The notes: generated by a model from the letters alone, not told the origin. Positions 28,494 to 37,302 are shown, counted from the first letter of the stretch. The stretch is 64,000 nucleotides of DNA from Oxynema aestuarii AP17 (GCF_012295525.1 NZ_CP051167.1:6129299-6193298); one strand, 5' to 3'. Numbers and translations: made by a program.

Positions 28494-28742
28494 TTAGGTG
28501 GGAATTAATTCACCGGGACGCAGGCGCGCCCATTTCCCCATTTCTTCGGTAAAACTTTCGCAACCAACGACATCCCATTCCATTTCAATTTCGTTGTCGT
28601 GGTGGCGAATATTGACGTTTATCGTCGGTTCGACGGCTTCAAAATCGGGGGTTTCCGTTAAATGGGGTTGTTGGTGTTGGTGTTCGACTGCATGATAAGT
28701 GGTGCAGCGATCGACGTAATGGCAGTTAATGCAAATACACAT
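28494..28742 (-). CDS. ycf34: Ycf34 family iron-sulfur protein
   Basis: 82 residues from the ATG at 28742. GGGAG lies six bases upstream and the protein begins with the conserved MCICINCHYVDRC, so the longer upstream ORF start is rejected. The four Cys of this segment (2, 4, 7, 13) are the cluster ligands expected for Ycf34, which is described in cyanobacteria as an iron-sulfur protein tied to photosynthetic performance. Downstream conserved blocks are TTYHAVEHQH, EIEMEWDVVGCESF and GKWARLRPGEL. It is probably co-transcribed with the small gene and prohibitin gene upstream, since all three are on the minus strand with short gaps. Confidence 0.92.
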   Translation of the reverse strand: MCICINCHYVDRCTTYHAVEHQHQQPHLTETPDFEAVEPTINVNIRHHDNEIEMEWDVVGCESFTEEMGKWARLRPGELIPT

Positions 28743-28800
28743 CGCAAACTCCCGTATGCTTTCTTGATACTTTAGCGTAGCGATCGCCAAACTGGAGGAT

Positions 28801-28989
28801 TTAGCGCGGTTTACATTTTCCGGCGCGAATCAATCCTACCCGACGGGCGATCGCCGCATCAGGAGACGGAAACGGCCCCCATTGTTCGATGATTTCGGGC
28901 GGTGGCGAAGCTTCTAAATCGTTTTCGGAGACGATCGCGCAATCGCCGCCACCGGACTTGACGATATACCAATTTTGCCTGTTATCCAT
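28801..28989 (-). CDS. Small conserved cyanobacterial protein
   Basis: 62 residues with a clear pattern: WYIVKSGGGDCAIV, EQWGPFPSPDAAIARRVGLIRAGKCKP. Small cyanobacterial proteins of this pattern (WYIVK ... EQWGPF ... AIARRVGLIRAGKC) are familiar to me from memory. They are sometimes labelled as transposase-related, but nothing here supports that. There are two Cys and no transmembrane segment. It lies 16 bases after the prohibitin gene and about 60 bases before ycf34, an operon-like spacing. Function is unknown. Confidence 0.7.
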   Translation of the reverse strand: MDNRQNWYIVKSGGGDCAIVSENDLEASPPPEIIEQWGPFPSPDAAIARRVGLIRAGKCKPR

Positions 28990-29005
28990 CGGTTTTTAAC
29001 CCTAT

Positions 29006-29890
29006 TTAAGGTTGCAAAATCACCGGAGGCGGGCCGGAATCGCTCACCCCTCCTCCCATAATCACCACTTTACTATTGTTAGAATTTGCCAAATTTTGAG
29101 TTGCTTCGATGCTCTTCCACTGCAAAAATTGCGAGGTCAAGCCTTGAGAGACGATCGACTGGAAATCGGCAATTCCTTGGGCTTCGATCTTCTTGCGTTC
29201 GGCTTCCTGACGTTCTTTTTGCAAGACAAATTCCATGCGCTGGCTTTCTTGTTCCGCTTGCAATTTTTCTTCGATCGCCGCTTGCAAGTTTTCCGGGAGG
29301 GCGACATCTCGCAGCAAGGCGGCTTCGACTTCAAACCCCAACGGCGTTAAAGAAGCTCTCATCTCCTGACGCAAACGTTGGGCGATTTCTTGCCGTTTGT
29401 CAGTATAAATGCTGCGCGCGTCGTAGGCGGCGACAATTTCGCGGATGATGGCGCGAAAGCGAGAAATGAGGATATCGGTTTCGTCTTTGCCGATTTCTTG
29501 ATAGACATCCGGCGCGGTTGTCGGATCGAGTTTGTATTGCAAGCTGACGTCGATGCTCAAGCTCAACCCTTCTTGGGAGGTGGCGGTTACGGTTTCTTTG
29601 ATGTCGCGCAAGCGGGTCGAAAACTGCACGACTTTCCCCAAGGGGTTGACCGGGTGAACCCCCGGCCCTAAGGCGCGCGGCATCACGGTTCCGAAGACTT
29701 CGACGACGCCGACTTTGCCCGCCGGAACGATCGCGAGGGTTTTAAAAACGGATGCGGCGGCAGCAATGAGACCCACAAGCAGGGCGATCGCGCGGATCGG
29801 GGTTCGATATTTCTCTTCAGCCATTTTCGGCCCGACGAGAACGACGAGAATAGAAATGAGAGTCGTGAGAGTAGTCGCAATAAAGGTCAT
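29006..29890 (-). CDS. Prohibitin/SPFH-family protein
   Basis: 294 residues. Two hydrophobic segments at residues 1-20 and 32-55 (ATTLTTLISILVVLVG; AIALLVGLIAAAASVF) anchor it. The SPFH domain follows: GVVEVFGTVMPRALGPGVHPVNP, QFSTRLRDIKETVTATSQEGLSLSIDVSLQYKLDP, FRAIIREIVAAYDARSIYTDKR and GFEVEAALLRDVALPENLQAAIEEKLQAEQES. A charged coiled coil and a Gly/Pro tail end the protein. Prohibitins form large membrane rings that modulate membrane proteases such as FtsH. The start has AGGGAAG five bases upstream. Confidence 0.9.
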   Translation of the reverse strand: MTFIATTLTTLISILVVLVGPKMAEEKYRTPIRAIALLVGLIAAAASVFKTLAIVPAGKVGVVEVFGTVMPRALGPGVHPVNPLGKVVQFSTRLRDIKETVTATSQEGLSLSIDVSLQYKLDPTTAPDVYQEIGKDETDILISRFRAIIREIVAAYDARSIYTDKRQEIAQRLRQEMRASLTPLGFEVEAALLRDVALPENLQAAIEEKLQAEQESQRMEFVLQKERQEAERKKIEAQGIADFQSIVSQGLTSQFLQWKSIEATQNLANSNNSKVVIMGGGVSDSGPPPVILQP

Positions 29891-30181
29891 TGACTTCCCT
29901 ACAGTGCTTAATAAAACGGGTCTGGCGATCGATTCGGGGTCCAGGTCGCCAATTCGATCGCCAAACTCTATGTTCTCTCCATTTAAAAGGGTTGGCGTCC
30001 GAATTGGATCTCGACTTTCGAGCGATCTCCGCCGGACTCACGCCGCGCCGACTCAGAAGCGGCAGATCCCCCAGCACCATTCTCGAAGCAATTGCCGCTA
30101 AGATCTTAAAGATGAAAATCAGCGATCCCCAGGGACTGCTCTCGGGGGGATCGACGGAAACTTAAGCTAATAGTGTTTTAA

Positions 30182-31492
30182 ATGAACGCGATCGCACGGG
30201 AATTTAAAAAAATTTTAGATGACGATTCGGCGATCGAGTGGGATGCCCTCGATCGCGACACGCGAGCGTCCTTCCAACGGGCTTTTCCTCCCGATTCGCC
30301 CCCCGATTGTATTTTGTATCCCCACACGGTCGAACAACTCGCCGAGGCGGTCGCTTGGGCCGCCAAACAGCATTGGCCCGTGTTGCCGTGCGGTTCGGGG
30401 ACGAAGTTGGATTGGGGCGGCATTCCGCGCGGGATTCGAGCCGCGATCTCCACCCGACACCTCGATCGCACGATCGAGCGCGCCGTCGGCGATCTGACGG
30501 TGACCGTGGAAGCGGGGATGAAGTTGAGCGACTTGCAAGCTTTACTGGCGACGGATAACCAGTTTCTCGCCCTCGATCCGAGTTACGGCGATCGCGCCAC
30601 CCTCGGCGGGATCGTCGCTACCGCCGATACGGGCAGTTGGCGGGCTCGCTATCGGGGGGTTCGCGACCAACTGCTCGGTCTCTCGTTCGTGCGCGCCGAT
30701 GGAGAATTGGTCAAGGCAGGCAGTCGGGTGGTCAAAAATGTGGCCGGATACGACTTGATGAAGTTGCTGACCGGATCGTTCGGCACCCTGGCGGCGATCG
30801 CCCAAGTGACGTTCCGGGTCTATCCCAAACCGCCGACCTCGGGAACGGTGGTGCTTTCCGGCGAGGCAGACGCGATCGCCCAAGCGACTCAAACCCTGTT
30901 CGGTTCGGCCCTGACGCCGACGGCGGTGGATTTGCTCTCTCCCGGGTTGGCGCGATCGCTCGATCTCGGCGAACAGGTCGCCTTGTTGGTGCGCTTCCAA
31001 AGTATCCCCGAAAGTGTCCGGCAGCAGGGCGATCGCGCGATCGCCGTCGGCGAAACTCTCGGCTTGCACGCCACCGCTTACCCGGACGACTCGGATGCGG
31101 CTTTATGGCAACAATTGAGAGAACAAATCGATAATGGTTCCCGAGAGGGGGCGATCGCCTGCAAAATAGGAGTCAGACCTTCGGCTGCCGTTCGCACTGC
31201 CGTCGCGATCGACGAAAGCCTCGGGCGATCGTCCTTCGGCTGGATTCATGCCACCACCGGGATCGGTCGTCTTTGTACTCACACCGAAAGTACTTCTAGC
31301 CTGCGTCAAGTGCGATCGCACTGCGAAGCGAACGGCGGTTTTCTTAGCATTCTGTGCGCCCCACTCTCGGTTAAAACCCAGCTCGATATTTGGGGTTATA
31401 CCGGGAATGCTTTAGAAATTACTCGCAAAATCAAACAAAAATTCGATCCCGACTCGATTTTGAGTCCCCATCGTTTCCTCGACCCCCTCTAA
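30182..31492 (+). CDS. glcE: Glycolate dehydrogenase FAD-binding subunit
   Basis: 436 residues. The N-terminal FAD_binding_4 domain is recognisable from ILYPHTVEQLAEAVAWAAKQHWPVLPCGSGTKLDWGG, the dinucleotide-binding ATLGGIVATADTGSWR and the segment AGSRVVKNVAGYDLMKLLTGSFGTLAAIAQVTFRVYPKP. The C-terminal KIKQKFDPDSILSPHRF is typical of the family. GlcE works with GlcD and GlcF to oxidise glycolate to glyoxylate in photorespiration. GlcF follows 57 bases downstream on the same strand; GlcD is not in this window. The gene is divergent from prohibitin. Confidence 0.9.
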   Translation: MNAIAREFKKILDDDSAIEWDALDRDTRASFQRAFPPDSPPDCILYPHTVEQLAEAVAWAAKQHWPVLPCGSGTKLDWGGIPRGIRAAISTRHLDRTIERAVGDLTVTVEAGMKLSDLQALLATDNQFLALDPSYGDRATLGGIVATADTGSWRARYRGVRDQLLGLSFVRADGELVKAGSRVVKNVAGYDLMKLLTGSFGTLAAIAQVTFRVYPKPPTSGTVVLSGEADAIAQATQTLFGSALTPTAVDLLSPGLARSLDLGEQVALLVRFQSIPESVRQQGDRAIAVGETLGLHATAYPDDSDAALWQQLREQIDNGSREGAIACKIGVRPSAAVRTAVAIDESLGRSSFGWIHATTGIGRLCTHTESTSSLRQVRSHCEANGGFLSILCAPLSVKTQLDIWGYTGNALEITRKIKQKFDPDSILSPHRFLDPL

Positions 31493-31549
31493 TTCTTTCG
31501 ATTCTTTCTCGTCCTTCTTTTTTTACTTTTTGCCAGTTAACGATCGCTT

Positions 31550-32968
31550 ATGTCCCCTTCCAACCCGACCACCACCGATCGCGAAACCCGAATTCCCGCT
31601 AAATCGAGTACCTTTCTCAACGATAACCCTCACTTAACTCGGGAACTTCCCGAATCCGAATACCCCGGATTCGACCGCCACCACCCGCCGCAACCGGAGT
31701 TAATCGATACCTGCGTTCACTGCGGCTTTTGTCTGGCAACTTGTCCGAGTTATCGCGTCATCGGTAAGGAAATGGACTCCCCACGAGGACGCATTTACTT
31801 GATGGATGCCATTCACAAAGGAGAAGCACCATTAGCCTCAACCACCAGCCAGCATTTCGATACCTGTCTCGGCTGTTTGGCGTGCGTCACGACCTGCCCT
31901 TCGGAGGTGAAGTACGATCGCCTCATTGCCGATACCCGTCCGCAAGTGGAACGCCAGATCGAACGACCGTTAGGCGATCGGGTTTTACGCAGTTTGATTT
32001 TTAACTTATTTCCCTATCCCAATCGTCTCAGGGTTCTGTTACTGCCCCTGTTTTTCTATCAACAATCGGGCTTACAAAAGCTGGTGCGATCGAGCGGTAT
32101 CCTCTCGAAAGTTTTCCCCCGTTTGGCCGCGATGGAATCGATTTTACCCCAAGTGCGTCTCGATTCCCTCCGCGACGATCTCCCGGATTGGATTCCCGCT
32201 CGAGGAGAAAAACGCTATCGCGTCGGCATGATTTTAGGATGCGTTCAACGCCTGTTTTTCTCTTCGGTAAATGAGGCGACGGCGCGGGTACTGACGGCGA
32301 ATGGCTGCGAAGTGGTCATTCCGCGATCGCAGGGCTGCTGTTCCGCACTGGCGGCCCACCAAGGACAGGAAGAACAAGCCCGCGCGATCGCCCGTCAGAC
32401 GATCGAAGCGTTTGCAGGCACTGACGTCGATTTTATCATTATTAACGCCGCCGGATGCGGTCATACCCTCAAAGAGTACGGCCATATTTTACGCGACGAT
32501 CCGGCTTACCGCGATCGGGCGATCGCCTTTTCTCAAAAAGTCCGCGACGTACATGAATTCCTCGCCGAAGTTGGCTTGAGCGCCCCCTTATCTCCGGTGA
32601 GCGATCGGCCCTTAACCCTAGTTTATCAAGATGCCTGTCACTTACTGCACGGCCAAAAAATTAGCGCCCAACCTCGGCAAGTCTTACGACAAATTCCCGG
32701 CATTGAATTGCGCGAACCCCTCGATGCGGCTTTATGTTGTGGCAGTGCGGGAGTTTACAACATGTTGCAGCCGGAAATTGCCGACGAATTAGGTCGCCAA
32801 AAGGTCGATAATTTATTGGCGACGGGAGCCGAGTTAATTACTTCTCCCAATCCCGGCTGTTCTTTACAGATTAAAAAGCATTTGGAATCGAGCGATCGCG
32901 CCATTCCCTTGATGCATCCCGTGGAGTTATTAGATTTATCGATTCGCGGGATAAAATTGGACTCGTAA
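31550..32968 (+). CDS. glcF: Glycolate dehydrogenase iron-sulfur subunit
   Basis: 472 residues. Two 4Fe-4S ligand sets are near the N-terminus: CVHCGFCLATCP and CLGCLACVTTCP. They are followed by two CCG-type domains (GCVQRLFF ... QGCCSALAAHQG, and DACHLLHGQ ... ALCCGSAGVYN), which bind further cofactor in this family. It is the electron-transfer subunit of the membrane-associated glycolate dehydrogenase, passing electrons towards quinone. The first ~45 residues are a polar extension, so a later start is possible, but no better ribosome site was seen. It forms an operon with glcE. Confidence 0.92.
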   Translation: MSPSNPTTTDRETRIPAKSSTFLNDNPHLTRELPESEYPGFDRHHPPQPELIDTCVHCGFCLATCPSYRVIGKEMDSPRGRIYLMDAIHKGEAPLASTTSQHFDTCLGCLACVTTCPSEVKYDRLIADTRPQVERQIERPLGDRVLRSLIFNLFPYPNRLRVLLLPLFFYQQSGLQKLVRSSGILSKVFPRLAAMESILPQVRLDSLRDDLPDWIPARGEKRYRVGMILGCVQRLFFSSVNEATARVLTANGCEVVIPRSQGCCSALAAHQGQEEQARAIARQTIEAFAGTDVDFIIINAAGCGHTLKEYGHILRDDPAYRDRAIAFSQKVRDVHEFLAEVGLSAPLSPVSDRPLTLVYQDACHLLHGQKISAQPRQVLRQIPGIELREPLDAALCCGSAGVYNMLQPEIADELGRQKVDNLLATGAELITSPNPGCSLQIKKHLESSDRAIPLMHPVELLDLSIRGIKLDS

Positions 32969-32989
32969 TTAGTACAATTTCATCGGTTT

Positions 32990-33016
32990 TAGGGACGCGG
33001 CAATGCCGTGTCCCTA
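32990..33016. repeat. Palindromic repeat, copy 1 (GGGACGCGGC / GCCGTGTCCC)
   Basis: A near-perfect 12-bp-arm palindrome with an AAT loop and one G-T pair, lying 22 bases after glcF. A second copy with perfect arms is at 60007-60035. Both are followed by AGAARTTTG, so the repeated unit is longer than the palindrome. Confidence 0.8.
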
Positions 33017-33052
33017 TAGAAATTTGATGATTTTCCAAGGTCGATCTCAGAC

Positions 33053-33104
33053 GAAAATCTAAAAAACTTTAAACTCAAATCTCAAATCTCAAATCTCAAT
33101 CTAA
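33053..33104. repeat. AAATCTC / AAACTC heptamer tract
   Basis: CAAATCTCAAATCTCAAAT and flanking degenerate heptamers form a short tandem array just beyond the 3' end of the small gene at 33105. It belongs to the same repeat class as 12351 and 14597. Confidence 0.6.
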
Positions 33105-33242
33105 TTACATTTTCTGAATCATACTCGGTCGAGAACCGGAGAAGTCAGAATCGGACGTATTTTGCACTCGACTGGGAGATTCACCCCCAACAAATAGATT
33201 GAGCAATAAGGTAACGATCGCCGCTAAAATAAATCTTTCCAT
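33105..33242 (-). CDS. Candidate 45-residue small membrane-associated protein
   Basis: A complete small ORF, ATG at 33242 and TAA at 33105. It encodes MERFILAAIVTLLLNLFVGG, one N-terminal hydrophobic helix, followed by a polar Ser/Arg/Gln tail. An AGGGGAG lies about ten bases upstream, a plausible ribosome site. It sits alone between glcF and the pentapeptide gene. I do not recognise a family. The hydrophobic pattern and ribosome site argue for a real gene, and the small size argues for caution. Confidence 0.45.
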   Translation of the reverse strand: MERFILAAIVTLLLNLFVGGESPSRVQNTSDSDFSGSRPSMIQKM

Positions 33243-33462
33243 TGTTCGTACACTCCCCTGGCACCTGTCAATCGCGCCTGTCAATCGTGCTGTGTGACCC
33301 TGATGGTTCTATCTTGAACCACCGAGCTTGGCAATTCCGCGATCGCAACCCGAGGGAAGGTGTGACGGCGATCGCTCCGCAACAAAAATCGCGGTAAAAT
33401 ATGGGCGATCGCCCCCTATTTTGCTTAACGTTTCTACAACGTTTCTATAATTTTTCTACAAT

Positions 33463-34239
33463 CTACAACATCAACCGCAAAATCGAGATTCCGATCGCCC
33501 CCACGGTCCGCAGGAACGATCCCCCTTGACCTTGGTTTTGTCGTTCCGGATCTTGCAGCGCTTGTAACTGCGCCACCAACAGGCGCGACGTGTCGAACGC
33601 TTGCGGGTTATTTTCGATCGCGAATAACTTCGAGGCAATTTCCGCATCCCCGATCGCCCCGTTGGTATCCCCCGTTTCCGCCCGCACGACCGCTCGCGCC
33701 AAGTATGCCGGAGCGAATTCCGGATCCAGAGACAGGGCGCGATTGAAATAGGCGATCGCCTTTTTGTGGTTTTTGCGCTTCGCTTCGGCCACTCCCCAAT
33801 TATACACTTCCTCCACACTGAGCAGCTCCGACGGCATACCCACCGCATCCTGGACGTAGGCACTATCAACCAGGGCGTCGGTGAAATCGACATCGACTAA
33901 ATACGCTTCTCGCAAATCCGTCCCGCGCAAATTCGCCCCGGTCAAATTCGCCCCAGTCAAATTCGCACCAAATAAGGACGCCCCGGTCAAATTCGCCCCA
34001 CTCAGATCGGCCCCCGCCAAATTCGCCCGACTGAGATTAGCCCGGGTTAAATTCGCCCCACTCAGATCGGCCCCCGCCAGATCGGCCCGCACTAAACCCG
34101 AACCACTCAAATCGCAGCCCGTGCATTCTTTGGTAGACATCAATTGTTGCAGGTGTTGGAAGTTTTCGGCGATCGCCGGGGTAGCGATCCAAAAACTGCC
34201 CAACAAAATCGTGGAGGCGAGAGCAGTGCGTTTGTTCAT
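33463..34239 (-). CDS. Secreted pentapeptide-repeat / TPR protein
   Basis: 258 residues from the ATG at 34239, which has AGGAGAAGG upstream and starts a clean signal peptide (MNKRTALASTILLGSFWIATPAIAENF). An ORF start at 34266 would put extra residues before it. Residues 45-120 are about fourteen A(D/N)LxG-type pentapeptide repeats forming a right-handed beta-helix (LSGADL, LTRANL, LRGTDL). A TPR-like pair follows (AYFNRALSLDPEFAPAYLARAVVRAETGDTNGAIGDAE). The C-terminus ends in a short hydrophobic segment GAIGISILRLML. It is probably periplasmic or thylakoid-lumenal; its partner is unknown. Confidence 0.8.
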   Translation of the reverse strand: MNKRTALASTILLGSFWIATPAIAENFQHLQQLMSTKECTGCDLSGSGLVRADLAGADLSGANLTRANLSRANLAGADLSGANLTGASLFGANLTGANLTGANLRGTDLREAYLVDVDFTDALVDSAYVQDAVGMPSELLSVEEVYNWGVAEAKRKNHKKAIAYFNRALSLDPEFAPAYLARAVVRAETGDTNGAIGDAEIASKLFAIENNPQAFDTSRLLVAQLQALQDPERQNQGQGGSFLRTVGAIGISILRLML

Positions 34240-34524
34240 CAGTCCTTCTCCTAAGTGCAGACTCAATCTAGCGCGGCGATCGCGGCTGACCCCATGATAG
34301 TTTACCGATGCAAGTTTACGGCCTCCTCACCCCGTGACTCGACCCCCGCCCGCGCGATCGGCAATTGACAATCTATTATTAAAATAATTTCTCAATAATT
34401 TCCCGAGACCGCCTCGGTTCTCGCGGGCTTCCCCAAGGGAAACGGGGTCACCGTACTTGTCCTCAACAGCCCAATTTGAGCCAACCATCGAGCCAACGAT
34501 CGCTTAAACCCCCATTGAACTGCG

Positions 34525-35487
34525 ATGAGTGAATTTTTTTGTTCCGATCTGGCACGACAGTCGGGAATATTTCTCGGCGGAACCGCACGCCATTACGAGA
34601 CTTATTTTTTAATTGAATGTCCGCCCCCTTGGACGAGTTACGACCTCGATTCCCGACAGATTCCCGAGAACTTACGCGCGCTCGGCGATCGCTTTTACAG
34701 ACGATCGCAACCGATTACCCGGCGAATTTTGCTAATTTACAATCCAGCATATTTTCAACCCGATCGCCGTCGCGTTATTATTTACCACAAACCTCAAGGA
34801 TTTGCCAATCGATACGAACGTTACGAGTTTTTTGTTTCCGATCTGGCCGAAGTTGCCCCCGCGATCGAACGTTTTCTTAAAACCCACTCTCTAGAATTAG
34901 AAAATAGCAATTCTCAGGGGCAAGATCTTCTCATTTGTACCCACGGACAAAACGATCGCTGTTGCGCCAGATATGGCAAACCACTTTATTATAAAGCTTT
35001 GAAAATGAGCGATCGATGTGACCTCGCCAATCTGCGGATTTGGCAAACGAGTCATATCGGCGGACACCATTTAGCACCGACGGCGATCGATTTTCCCCAA
35101 GGGCGCTACTACGGCCATCTCGATCTGAATCGTTTACAAACAATTTTAACGCGATCGGGGTCAATTCTCGATCTTTATTCCGTTTATCGCGGTTGGGGTT
35201 TGTTACCCAATACCGTGCAGGTTTTAGAAAAAGAATTATTGAAACAATGGGGCTGGGACGGGCTAAATTATGCCGTACAATTTCGATCGCTTAAAGCAGG
35301 CGATCGCGTCGAGCTAGACGTTCGCGATTCGAGGGGGGCGATCGTCACCTATCAAGCAGATATTACCCTGGATTCCGAGCAACACTTTACCCTTCCCGGT
35401 TCCTGTTGTCAAACTTATCAAGTAGAAAGCCAACCCTGGAAAATTGAAAACCTGATTAAAACCATCTCTCAAAGCAACAGGCTATAG
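34525..35487 (+). CDS. Suc/Fer-like thioredoxin-fold ferredoxin family protein
   Basis: 320 residues of the sucrase/ferredoxin-like family, related to fungal Apd1. The signature is LLICTHGQNDRCCARYGKPLYY, where the Cys residues supply part of a 2Fe-2S site, and IWQTSHIGGHHLAPTAIDFPQGRYYGHL, where the HxxGHH-type His residues are conserved. The N-terminal half reads RRVIIYHKPQGFANRYERYEF. The family is thought to be redox-active or ferredoxin-like; the cyanobacterial role is not established. No transmembrane segment is seen. It is a single-gene unit. Confidence 0.82.
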   Translation: MSEFFCSDLARQSGIFLGGTARHYETYFLIECPPPWTSYDLDSRQIPENLRALGDRFYRRSQPITRRILLIYNPAYFQPDRRRVIIYHKPQGFANRYERYEFFVSDLAEVAPAIERFLKTHSLELENSNSQGQDLLICTHGQNDRCCARYGKPLYYKALKMSDRCDLANLRIWQTSHIGGHHLAPTAIDFPQGRYYGHLDLNRLQTILTRSGSILDLYSVYRGWGLLPNTVQVLEKELLKQWGWDGLNYAVQFRSLKAGDRVELDVRDSRGAIVTYQADITLDSEQHFTLPGSCCQTYQVESQPWKIENLIKTISQSNRL

Positions 35488-35776
35488 CAATCCCAAATAA
35501 TTGGTAATCCAAATAGAGAGCAAGTGTTCCTGAGCGTAGCCGAACGCATTCCTACTTCCAAGGGGTTCAGGTGGGCTACCCCGACTCAACTGATTTAGCA
35601 ATGGTAGACAAATCGGGAGGACGAGTACCCGCTTTGCTTCTGTATCCACCCATAACCCCTCGCTTTCCTGTCACTCATTCAAGTGACACTCATTCAAAGT
35701 CCCTTAAAAAAGCGGCTGTTATTCCTCTATTTTTCCCAACTACTATGAGGCTATCACTTCCTCAAAGAAAGTAGAT

Positions 35777-36172
35777 ATGGGTACTAAAGTTTTCATCAAC
35801 AAAACCGGGAGAGATCTCTCCATTCAACTTGAAGTTAGAAAAGGCGATCGCCCCGGTCGCACCTTGAAATACCAAAGCTTTTCCCTCACGAGCGGCCAAA
35901 GTCAACGAATCACCTATAGTGGGCCGGACAATCCTTACTTAGATGGGATCTCAGTCAACACCGTGGCTGACGGTTCTTTAATTGCCGAACAGCAGTTTGT
36001 TTTCAATCGCGGTAGCGAACTCGACAACCAATTTAATACCCACGACACGGTAATTTTCGGCTGGCAAAACGACAGTATCGTTCTATCTTTTGCCAATACG
36101 TGGACGGTTCCCCACTGGAATGCCGAACTGCTGCCTCACGGGAGCTGGATGGATCGCTCGATCGATCGCTGA
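35777..36172 (+). CDS. Unrecognised small beta-rich protein (first gene of a two-gene module)
   Basis: 131 residues, which I do not recognise. The pattern is beta-rich: TKVFINKTGRDLSIQLEVRKGD, FSLTSGQSQRITYSG, NPYLDGISVNTVADG, QFVFNRGSELDNQFNTHDTVIF and DSIVLSFANTW. It has the alternating hydrophobicity of a beta-sandwich. There is no signal peptide and no Cys. It lies 56 bases before the 357-residue helical protein and has similar base composition, so the two probably form an operon. A lectin-like or membrane-binding fold is possible but unproven. Confidence 0.65.
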   Translation: MGTKVFINKTGRDLSIQLEVRKGDRPGRTLKYQSFSLTSGQSQRITYSGPDNPYLDGISVNTVADGSLIAEQQFVFNRGSELDNQFNTHDTVIFGWQNDSIVLSFANTWTVPHWNAELLPHGSWMDRSIDR

Positions 36173-36228
36173 ATCTGGCTTTTGAGTTTTCTTTATCCAA
36201 CACCCGCAACATTATAGGAGTTTGAAGC

Positions 36229-37302
36229 ATGAGTTTGTTACCTTGGGATAATTGGATTTACCATCTTTCTGACAAACGGGCTGAGGTCAATTCCCTGCAT
36301 ACGCGAGCGGTCAATTTACAAGACCAAATCCAATCGCAAGTTTTGATTTTCAACGGTCACTTGAAAGACTATAAATCGCTGATTGCGGCGAATAGTGCTT
36401 TGGTGATTATTGCCAATGCAATTCAAATGGACGATCTCAAATGGAAAGATTTCCAAGTTCAGTTGCGAGCGATTCCCAATCCCCCCCAAGGCAGTATTCC
36501 CCTGCAAGTCGGTCAAACGATCGCGGAAATGGTCGGAGGGGCGCTGATTTTGCGAGGCATTTACCAAGTGGGTAAAATCGCAAAGGACTTTATCCGCAGT
36601 GGTGAAGGGGCCGAACAAGCGGCGAATGTCGGTCAAGATGCGGCGATCGAACTTCAAGAAGTGGGGGTCGAAGCGGGAATTAATGCCGGGGCTGAAAATG
36701 GCGCCGAACTCGGTGCGGAGGAAGTCGGCGATGCGGCGGGTGAAGAGGCTGCAGAAGCGGCGATCGAAGGGGCTTCTCTCGACGCGCTGGCGTCCACGGG
36801 AATCGCTATTTTCGCGGCGGTCGGGATCGATGTGGTGTTCGGTGCGATTGACGGCGCCAAAGAGCGCGACCAACTCAATGGGGCGATCGATCGCTTGAAA
36901 AGTGCATTGAATAAATGCCAAATTTATTACAACACTATCACGAGCAAAATGGCTCGAATTGATGGGGGTATTGTCAACGAAGAAAAGCGTTTTCAGGGGA
37001 TTATCGGCGATTTGGCGGCGATCGCCCAACATCAGCCCAATTTTAAATATGATTATCCGCCAACCGTCGCGAATACCGCGCAATTTTTAGCGGCCCAACA
37101 TGCAGCTTTGGCTCAGTACGGAACCTACATGCGTTTCCGACAATCGTGGGATCTGGCGGTATCGCGCAATCCTAATGTCACTAAAGCGGAATTTATCAAT
37201 AACTTTCTGATGTTTGCACCGCCAGACGTGACTGAGACCACGTTGAACAGTTACTGGAACGTCCTTGCAAAATACTCGGATAGGCTGAGAAATGCTGGAT
37301 AA
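36229..37302 (+). CDS. Unrecognised helical protein with central hydrophobic segments (alpha-pore-forming-like)
   Basis: 357 residues. AGGAG (36216-36220) lies eight bases before the ATG. Long amphipathic helices (20-70, 225-290) flank a central region with two hydrophobic segments: VGGALILRGIYQVGKIA (about 103-120) and LASTGIAIFAAVGIDVVFGAI (about 184-206). These are separated by an Ala/Glu/Gly-rich linker. There is no signal peptide. Helix, hydrophobic hairpin, helix is the layout of ClyA/Hbl-type pore-forming toxins, but I see no family signature. Together with the small beta protein upstream it could form a two-component membrane-active pair. A terminator follows at 37330. Confidence 0.7.
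   Translation: MSLLPWDNWIYHLSDKRAEVNSLHTRAVNLQDQIQSQVLIFNGHLKDYKSLIAANSALVIIANAIQMDDLKWKDFQVQLRAIPNPPQGSIPLQVGQTIAEMVGGALILRGIYQVGKIAKDFIRSGEGAEQAANVGQDAAIELQEVGVEAGINAGAENGAELGAEEVGDAAGEEAAEAAIEGASLDALASTGIAIFAAVGIDVVFGAIDGAKERDQLNGAIDRLKSALNKCQIYYNTITSKMARIDGGIVNEEKRFQGIIGDLAAIAQHQPNFKYDYPPTVANTAQFLAAQHAALAQYGTYMRFRQSWDLAVSRNPNVTKAEFINNFLMFAPPDVTETTLNSYWNVLAKYSDRLRNAG

Noticed and set aside
28801-28989. Transposase annotation for the 62-residue protein
   Set aside because: There is no DDE motif, no inverted repeats and no mobile context; it is a small conserved protein of unknown function.
30542-31069. Long minus-strand ORF within glcE
   Set aside because: It lies fully inside glcE on the opposite strand with Arg/Gly-rich shadow composition; glcE motifs are clear.
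35571-35774. 67-residue ORF before the two-gene module
   Set aside because: It has no ribosome site and overlaps a small direct repeat (CACTCATTCAA, 35672-35697); it is probably leader sequence.
36316-37083. 255-residue minus-strand ORF opposite the helical protein
   Set aside because: No ribosome site and no recognisable motif; it mirrors the real plus-strand gene with its terminator and AGGAG start.
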